The notes under the pieces are model-generated. The model saw only the letters and a list, made by a program, of their open reading frames with translations. It had not been told where the DNA came from and made no database searches. Positions 58,524 through 64,000 of a stretch of DNA of 64,000 nucleotides are shown here, piece by piece (position 1 is the first letter of the stretch; each line of letters begins with the position of its first letter). The position numbers were made by a program, and so were the translations under genes. Source of the DNA: Aurantimonas sp. 22II-16-19i (lineage in GTDB: Bacteria; Pseudomonadota; Alphaproteobacteria; Rhizobiales; Rhizobiaceae); NCBI RefSeq assembly GCF_002088275.1, contig NZ_AQQS01000010.1, positions 62,001 through 126,000 of the forward strand, given 5' to 3'.

Positions 58524-60470
58524 TTGCTCGGAATTGGACGCCCGCCTGCAATCTGTCTGTCGATTGCCATGGCGATCTGCCTGACCTCGCCTGCCCATGC
58601 GTTCGAGATCTTCGGCGTAACGTTCTTCGAGAGCCCCGATTCGGCGGTCGAGGTGATCGACCCGCTGAACTACGACGCGACCCTGACGGTCGAGCCGGCG
58701 CCGGACGACGACGGCACGCTGCAGGATTCTCTCAGCACCGCGTCCAGCCTCGTCGGCGAGGAGGACGAGCCGGTGTCCGGTTCCCTCGGGCTGCTCTCAA
58801 AGGCGAAGACCGATCGCAAGCGTCTCGTCGCCGCCCTGTTCGAGAACGCCCGCTATGACGGCCTCGTCGACATCTTCATCGAGGGCCGCGACATCACGAC
58901 GCTGCAGCCGGATGCGGAATTCTCGGCCCGCCCGGTGCCGGTGACGATCCGCGTTCGGCCGGGGCCGAAATATACGCTCGGCCGGATCGCGGTGACGAGC
59001 GGCGGCATTCCCGTCGATCCGGCGGAATACGGACTGGCACCCGGAGGCGCGGCCGGCTCGGCCGAGGTTCTCGAAGCCGAGGCGAGGATGTTCTCGAAGC
59101 TGCGACAGGACGGACGCCCCTTCGTCGCCGTCACCGACCGCGACATCATCGCCGACGCCGCCAACAACCGCCTCGAATATGAGGCGCGCCTCGATCCTGG
59201 CCCCCGCGTGCCGTTCGGCGACATCTGGGTCGAGGGCGCCGAGGACGTCGATCCCGGCTTCATCGCCTACATGACCGGCATCAAGGCGGGCGAGGTGTTC
59301 TCGCCGCAGGAACTCGCCGATGCGCGGGACCGGCTCCTGAAGCTCGGCGTCTTCTCGTCGGTGACCGTCAAGGAGGCGAAAGCCCAGGCCGCGGACGGCT
59401 CGCTGCCGGTGCAGGTCGAGGTGGGGGAGCGCAAGTTCGGCTATTACGGCGTCGGCGCGACCTATTCCAACACCGAAGGCGCCGGTGCCAACGGCTATGT
59501 CGGCTATCGCAACCTCTTCGGCCGGGCCGAGTCGATCCGCTTCGACGCCTCCGTCTCGCGGATCGGCGCGACCGCCGTGTCCGGCGAGGCCCGCGAGACT
59601 GACGGTTTCGACTATTCGAGCTCGCTGGTGTTCAAGAAGCCGGGCGTTCTCGGCCCCAACTCCGTCTATATCGGCTCGCTGGAGATCAAGCGGGAGCAAC
59701 CCCTCGCCTACGACCGGACGAGCTATGCCGCCACCAGCGGCGTCGAATACGAGATCGACAAGCAGCAGACGGTGAACGTCTCGCTGCGGGGCGAATACGA
59801 AGAGATCACCGACTATCTCGGAACCCGCGATTATTTCATCGCCTCGGTGCCGATCACCTACACCTATGACGGCCGCGACAACGAGCTGAACCCCACCGAG
59901 GGCTTCTATTTCCAGGCGCTGGCCGAGCCTTCCTACGGCTTCAATACCTCGACGCCCTTCGTCAAGACCAGGCTCGACGGCCGTGCCTATCTGTCGCTGA
60001 CGGAGAGCGACCGGCTCATCCTCGCCAGCCGCCTCGGCTACGGCACGGTCTTCGGCGCCGACCTCCTCGACATCCCCAACGATCGGCGCTTCTACGCCGG
60101 CGGCGGCGGCTCGGTGCGCGGCTACGAGTTCCAGTCCATCGGGCCATACTTCCCCGGCAATGTGCCGGCGGGCTCGGGCTTCAATCCGGAATTCACCGAT
60201 ACGCCGACGGGCGGCCTGTCGCTGTTCGACGGCTCGGTCGAGGCACGCATCGGCATCACAGAGAACATCCAGGTCGTGCCCTTCCTCGACTTCGGCACGG
60301 TCTCCGACGACCTCGTGCCGGACTTTTCCAACTTCAAGCTCGGTGCCGGTATCGGCGCCCGCTACCTGACGAGCTTCGGGCCGATCCGCATCGACGTCGG
60401 CATCCCGCTCGATCCCGGGCCGCGGGACGCGGGCTACCAGATCTATGCCGGTATCGGACAGGCCTTCTGA
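58524..60470 (+). CDS. tamA: Autotransporter assembly factor TamA (Omp85 family)
   Basis: An outer-membrane protein of 648 residues with a signal peptide (cleavage near AHA-FEI). The POTRA domains occupy about 90-330 (VTIRVRPGPKYTLGRIAV, VDPGFIAYMTGIKAGEVFSPQELADARDRLLKLG), followed by a 16-strand Omp85 barrel with GGGGSVRGYEFQSIGP and FGPIRIDVGIPLDPG near the C-terminus. It works with TamB in the translocation and assembly module for outer-membrane and autotransporter proteins or lipid transport. Start TTG 58524 has AGGGGA 9 bases upstream. Its stop overlaps tamB by TGATG. Confidence 0.94.
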   Translation: MLGIGRPPAICLSIAMAICLTSPAHAFEIFGVTFFESPDSAVEVIDPLNYDATLTVEPAPDDDGTLQDSLSTASSLVGEEDEPVSGSLGLLSKAKTDRKRLVAALFENARYDGLVDIFIEGRDITTLQPDAEFSARPVPVTIRVRPGPKYTLGRIAVTSGGIPVDPAEYGLAPGGAAGSAEVLEAEARMFSKLRQDGRPFVAVTDRDIIADAANNRLEYEARLDPGPRVPFGDIWVEGAEDVDPGFIAYMTGIKAGEVFSPQELADARDRLLKLGVFSSVTVKEAKAQAADGSLPVQVEVGERKFGYYGVGATYSNTEGAGANGYVGYRNLFGRAESIRFDASVSRIGATAVSGEARETDGFDYSSSLVFKKPGVLGPNSVYIGSLEIKREQPLAYDRTSYAATSGVEYEIDKQQTVNVSLRGEYEEITDYLGTRDYFIASVPITYTYDGRDNELNPTEGFYFQALAEPSYGFNTSTPFVKTRLDGRAYLSLTESDRLILASRLGYGTVFGADLLDIPNDRRFYAGGGGSVRGYEFQSIGPYFPGNVPAGSGFNPEFTDTPTGGLSLFDGSVEARIGITENIQVVPFLDFGTVSDDLVPDFSNFKLGAGIGARYLTSFGPIRIDVGIPLDPGPRDAGYQIYAGIGQAF

Positions 60471-63400
60471 TGATCAACGAACGCCTCGCCGCCCTCGCCC
60501 TGACGTTCTTCCTGGCCCTCGCCGCACTCGTTCCGACGAGCCGACCGGCAGAGGCCCAGCAATTCATCGCCAGCCAGATCGAGAACCTCGTCTCGACCGA
60601 CACGATGAAGGTCGACATCGAGGGACTGTCCGGCGCCCTCACCGGCGCGATCCGCATCGAGAAGGTCACGGTCTCCGACCCCCAGGGCACGTTCCTGACC
60701 GCCACCGACCTCGCCATGGACTGGTCGCCGCTGGCGCTGGTGCGCTCCAACGTCTCGATCGAGCAGCTCACCGCCGGCCAGATCGTCTTCGAGCGCCTGC
60801 CCCGCGGGCAGCCCGCCAGCGAAGGCGGCGGCGGCTTGTCGCTGCCGTCGATCACCGCCGACATCCGGTCCATCGCCATCGACGAGTTCATCCTCGGCGA
60901 GGCGATCGCCGGCACGCGGGCGCGTCTCAAGGCCAATGCCAGCCTGAAGCTCGAGGCCGACCCGACGCAGGTCTCGGCCGAGGCCACCGTCGAGCGCCTG
61001 GACCAGCCGGGCCGCGTCGCCTTCAACGTCGAGTTCGCGCCGGACGACAACCGGCTCGTCATCGCCGTCGACGCCAGCGAGCCGCAGGGCGGCCTCGTCG
61101 CCACCCTTCTCGGCATTCCCGGCGCGCCGCCGGTGCAACTGGCGGTCAACGGGTCCGGCCCGCTTTCCGGCTTCATGGCGAACGGCGCTCTCACCGTCGA
61201 CAACCAGCAGGCCGCCACCCTGACGGCCCGGGTCGACCGGCAGGATGCGGCCTATCGCGCCGCCCTGTCGCTCAACGTCGCGGCCGAGCGCTTCGTGCCC
61301 GAGGCCTATCAGCGCTACGTCGCACGCGGCGCCAATCTCGACGCCACCGTCGAGATCCGGGACGACGGCACCTACCGTATCGAGCAGGGCACCTTGTCGT
61401 CCGAGGCGATCCAGCTCTCGGCGACGGGTGCGGTGGATCCGTCCGGCTCCGGCAACGACCTCGCCGTCCAGCTGAGCGCCCCCGGGGGTGGCCCCCTCGC
61501 CTTGTCGCTGGGAACGGCGGAGACGCCGATCGAGATCTCCATCGCCAGCGTCGAAGCCGCCCTGACGGGCGCGCTGTCCAGCGCCGACCTGTCGGTGAAT
61601 GCCAGCCTGCCCCAGCTCGTCTATGGCGACTACGCCGCCGACAATCTCGGCGCCCGGCTGTCGAGCCAGGGCTTCGACGTCACCGGCCTCGCCGGTCCCG
61701 TGCAGCTTTCGGCGAGCGCCGCCTCGGCAAGGGCGCCGGAAGGCGTCCAGCAGCGCTTCTTCGACGGCCCGATCAGGATCGAGGGCAACGGCGCCCTCGG
61801 CGAGGCGGGCCTCCGGCTCGACCCGGTGACGCTCCAGACGGACACCGCCAACCTGCGCGTCACCGGTTCGGCGGCGCTGAATTTCTCGACCTTCGACCTG
61901 GCGCTCGACTCGAACTTCCAGACCGTGGCGCTGTCGGCAGCGCTCTCACCGGTGGCAGGCGAGACGCTGGCCGTCGCGGGCAATGTCACACGGACCGCGG
62001 ATGGCGCGCTCGCCGCCAGCGATCTCAAGGTCACCGGCGACAACCTCTCCGTCGAAGGCTCCGCCGGCCTCTCCGGCGAGACCGTCACAGCCGACATCTC
62101 CGGCCGCCTCGCCAATGCCGGCAGCGTCAGCCAGTCGCTCTCGGGCGCAGCCACCTTCGATCTCACCGCCAGCGGCCCGGTGGAAAAGCCCGACGTGAAC
62201 CTCACCGTCGACGGCAACGGCCTGTCGATCAACGGCCGCGAACTCGCCGAACTCACCGTCCGGGCGACGGGCACCCTGGATCCCGGTTCGCCCCGCGCCA
62301 GCGTCGACATCTCCGGTGTCATCGACGGCCAGCCGCTCGAAGGCAAGGCGCAGCTGACGACGCAGGACAGCGGCGAACGGCGGCTCTCCGGCCTCGTCAT
62401 CCGCCAGGGCCCGAACCGCATCTCGGGCGACCTCGTCCTCGGCGAGAACTTCCTGCCGACCGGCACGCTCGACGTCAATCTCGACGATCTCGCCGCCCTC
62501 GCCGCTCTCGGCGGCGTCGAGGCCAGCGGCGACGTCTCCGGCACGATCGGTTTCGACGTGCTGCCCGATGGAACGCCGGTGGCGCGGCCGAACCTTGCCG
62601 GCGACAGCGTCTCGGTCGCGGGCACCACTCTTGCCGGCGCGAAGATCGACCTCAGCCTCTTCGACTATCTGGGTGTTCCCAAGCCCGAAGGCAGCGTCAC
62701 CGCGCTCTCCATCGGCACCGCCGGCATCGACATCGAGAACCTCACCATTCAACTCGCGCGCGCGGGCGACGGCACCGGGATCGACGTCTCGGCGCGGGCG
62801 AACGGCGTGCCGGTCGACCTCGCCGGCAACGCCAGCTTCACGCCCAACGAGACGCTGATCGCGCTCGAAACGCTCACCGCCGCAATCCCCGACGCGGCGG
62901 TCGCGCTGGTGGATCCGGCGCGGGTGCGGATCGCCGACGGCACGACCTCCCTCAGCGATCTCGTCCTGTCGATCGGCGACGGACGGCTCACCGCCTCCGG
63001 CACCGCCGGCGAGACGCTGGACCTGTCGGCAACGCTGGAAGCCGTGCCTGCCGCCGTCGCCAGCCCGTTCGTTCCCGATCTCGCGCTGGCCGGCACGATC
63101 GACGGCACGGCCGCGGTCTCCGGCCAGGCGAGCGACCCCGACGCACGGTTCGACCTGCGGCTGCGCCAGATCGTCGCCGACCGCACGGGCGGCCCCGCGA
63201 CACCGCCGGTCGACGGAACCATCGCCGGAAGTTATTCCGGCGGCACGCTGCAGCTCCAGACGGCGCGGCTCGATCTCGGCGAAGGCTCGCTGACGGCATC
63301 GGGATCGATCGGCGAGACGATCGACCTCGACATCGACCTCTCCCAGGCCCCCGTCGCCATCGCCAACGCCTTCGTCGAGGGGCTCGACGCCTCGGGGACG

Positions 63401-64000
63401 CTCTCGGGCGAGGCGCAGCTGTCCGGCACGACCAGCGAGCCGGCGGCGTCCTTCTCGCTCACCGGGCGCGAGATCACCGCCAGGGCCATCGGCGAGGCCG
63501 GCATCGAGCCGCTGTCGCTCGATGCCTCGGGCTCCTACGAGCAAGGCACATTGACCCTCGCCAATGCCGACATCGACGTCGGCGACGGCTCGCTCGCGGC
63601 GTCAGGCACGGTCGGCGAAGCGCTCGACATTGAGGTGCGAGCGCAAAATCTCCCCGTCGGGCTGGTGAACGGCTTCGTGCCGGACCTGTCCGCGGAGGGT
63701 ACGATCTCCGGCACGGCCAGCGCCACCGGAACCCTCGACGACCCCAGCGCCACCTTCGACCTCACCGGCAGCGGGATCACCACAAACGAGATCGCTAAGT
63801 CCGGCGTCAAGCCGCTCGACCTGCGGCTTGCCGGCCGCTATGCCGACGGCACGGCCGATATCGAGACCGGCGTCGTCAATGTCGGCGACGGCTCGCTCAA
63901 TGTCTCCGGCCGCGTCGGCGACACGCTCGACTTGACCGCTGAAGTCAACCGCCTGCCGGTCGGCCTCGCCAACGGCTTCGTCGACGGTCTTGCCGCCGAA
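60470..64000 (+). CDS. tamB: Translocation and assembly module protein TamB (truncated by window end)
   Basis: The frame begins at ATG 60470, overlapping the tamA stop by one base, and stays open to the last base (1177 codons). A single N-terminal membrane anchor (LALTFFLALAALVPT) precedes the AsmA-like start (SQIENLVSTDTMKVDIEGLSG). The rest is a long series of beta-rich groove-forming repeats that carry lipids across the periplasm. From about 62.9 kb the unit becomes very regular: a G-D/E-G-S/R-L element recurs every 303 bases (62975, 63278, 63581, 63884). The conserved DUF490 end lies beyond the window. Inner-membrane anchored, partner of TamA. Confidence 0.92.
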   Translation, partial: MINERLAALALTFFLALAALVPTSRPAEAQQFIASQIENLVSTDTMKVDIEGLSGALTGAIRIEKVTVSDPQGTFLTATDLAMDWSPLALVRSNVSIEQLTAGQIVFERLPRGQPASEGGGGLSLPSITADIRSIAIDEFILGEAIAGTRARLKANASLKLEADPTQVSAEATVERLDQPGRVAFNVEFAPDDNRLVIAVDASEPQGGLVATLLGIPGAPPVQLAVNGSGPLSGFMANGALTVDNQQAATLTARVDRQDAAYRAALSLNVAAERFVPEAYQRYVARGANLDATVEIRDDGTYRIEQGTLSSEAIQLSATGAVDPSGSGNDLAVQLSAPGGGPLALSLGTAETPIEISIASVEAALTGALSSADLSVNASLPQLVYGDYAADNLGARLSSQGFDVTGLAGPVQLSASAASARAPEGVQQRFFDGPIRIEGNGALGEAGLRLDPVTLQTDTANLRVTGSAALNFSTFDLALDSNFQTVALSAALSPVAGETLAVAGNVTRTADGALAASDLKVTGDNLSVEGSAGLSGETVTADISGRLANAGSVSQSLSGAATFDLTASGPVEKPDVNLTVDGNGLSINGRELAELTVRATGTLDPGSPRASVDISGVIDGQPLEGKAQLTTQDSGERRLSGLVIRQGPNRISGDLVLGENFLPTGTLDVNLDDLAALAALGGVEASGDVSGTIGFDVLPDGTPVARPNLAGDSVSVAGTTLAGAKIDLSLFDYLGVPKPEGSVTALSIGTAGIDIENLTIQLARAGDGTGIDVSARANGVPVDLAGNASFTPNETLIALETLTAAIPDAAVALVDPARVRIADGTTSLSDLVLSIGDGRLTASGTAGETLDLSATLEAVPAAVASPFVPDLALAGTIDGTAAVSGQASDPDARFDLRLRQIVADRTGGPATPPVDGTIAGSYSGGTLQLQTARLDLGEGSLTASGSIGETIDLDIDLSQAPVAIANAFVEGLDASGTLSGEAQLSGTTSEPAASFSLTGREITARAIGEAGIEPLSLDASGSYEQGTLTLANADIDVGDGSLAASGTVGEALDIEVRAQNLPVGLVNGFVPDLSAEGTISGTASATGTLDDPSATFDLTGSGITTNEIAKSGVKPLDLRLAGRYADGTADIETGVVNVGDGSLNVSGRVGDTLDLTAEVNRLPVGLANGFVDGLAAE

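Noticed and set aside
60445-63633. A 1062-codon plus-strand frame in tamB
   Set aside because: It is rich in Arg and Gly/Pro with no family features. The frame starting at ATG 60470 has a membrane anchor, coupling to tamA and repeated beta units, so it is the gene.

Overview
The window looks like a chromosomal segment of an alphaproteobacterium of the order Hyphomicrobiales (Rhizobiales). Pointers are the high GC (about two thirds by eye), a HWE-family histidine kinase, a BA14K-type protein, a short HisG paired with HisZ, a FlhSR-like regulator pair with glutathione-dependent formaldehyde oxidation, and FitAB, Phd/VapC and HigBA toxin-antitoxin modules. No rRNA, CRISPR array, complete prophage or intact insertion sequence is visible. 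Two tRNAs are present: tRNA-Trp(CCA) and tRNA-Arg(CCT).

Region by region. At 0-2 kb are a cut reading frame and two related genes of uncertain, possibly glycan-linked, function. At 2.3-9.7 kb a one-strand cluster holds a FlhS/FlhR-like two-component system, three exported proteins (a small one, a YVTN beta-propeller and an Asp-rich one), an ABC-2 exporter-type ATPase and permease, a fourth exported protein and an ACT-domain protein. The propeller, ATPase and permease are of the type linked to PQQ-dependent alcohol dehydrogenases and, in relatives, to lanthanide uptake (Ped/Lut). At 9.8-22 kb are tRNA-Trp, a cupredoxin/FTR1 iron-uptake pair, a HerA-like ATPase, a HWE kinase, a CorA channel, a luciferase-like oxidoreductase, an alpha/beta-hydrolase overlapping an ICMT-like methyltransferase, and a DbpA-like RNA helicase. 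At 22-28 kb are a repeat pair and orphan antitoxin, a COG0523 metallochaperone GTPase with a WD40 partner, a thioesterase and two transporters. At 28-33 kb are glyoxalase II with a cupin, a methyltransferase, a PPOX protein, and the formaldehyde genes flhA-fghA.

At 32.9-33.3 kb an integrase remnant and a long perfect hairpin lie beside tRNA-Arg, a scar of an integrated element. At 33.5-47 kb are housekeeping genes (thiamine pyrophosphokinase, asd, fumC, hisS-hisZ-hisG) mixed with envelope genes and a diguanylate cyclase. At 47-53 kb is an accessory stretch: FitAB, a DUF4130-UdgX fusion and a radical SAM DNA-repair-type protein. That last pair is normally adjacent but is split here by about 2 kb carrying Phd with a frameshifted VapC, a deaminase and HigBA. 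At 54-58 kb is a form II CO-dehydrogenase-like coxSLM operon. At 58.5-64 kb are tamA and tamB; tamB runs off the window.

Functional links: the 2.3-9 kb cluster (periplasmic alcohol oxidation or its metal supply) and flhA-fghA (cytoplasmic formaldehyde removal) are parts of the same one-carbon physiology, and FlhSR-type regulators are known to control such genes. No PQQ dehydrogenase or PQQ synthesis gene lies in the window.
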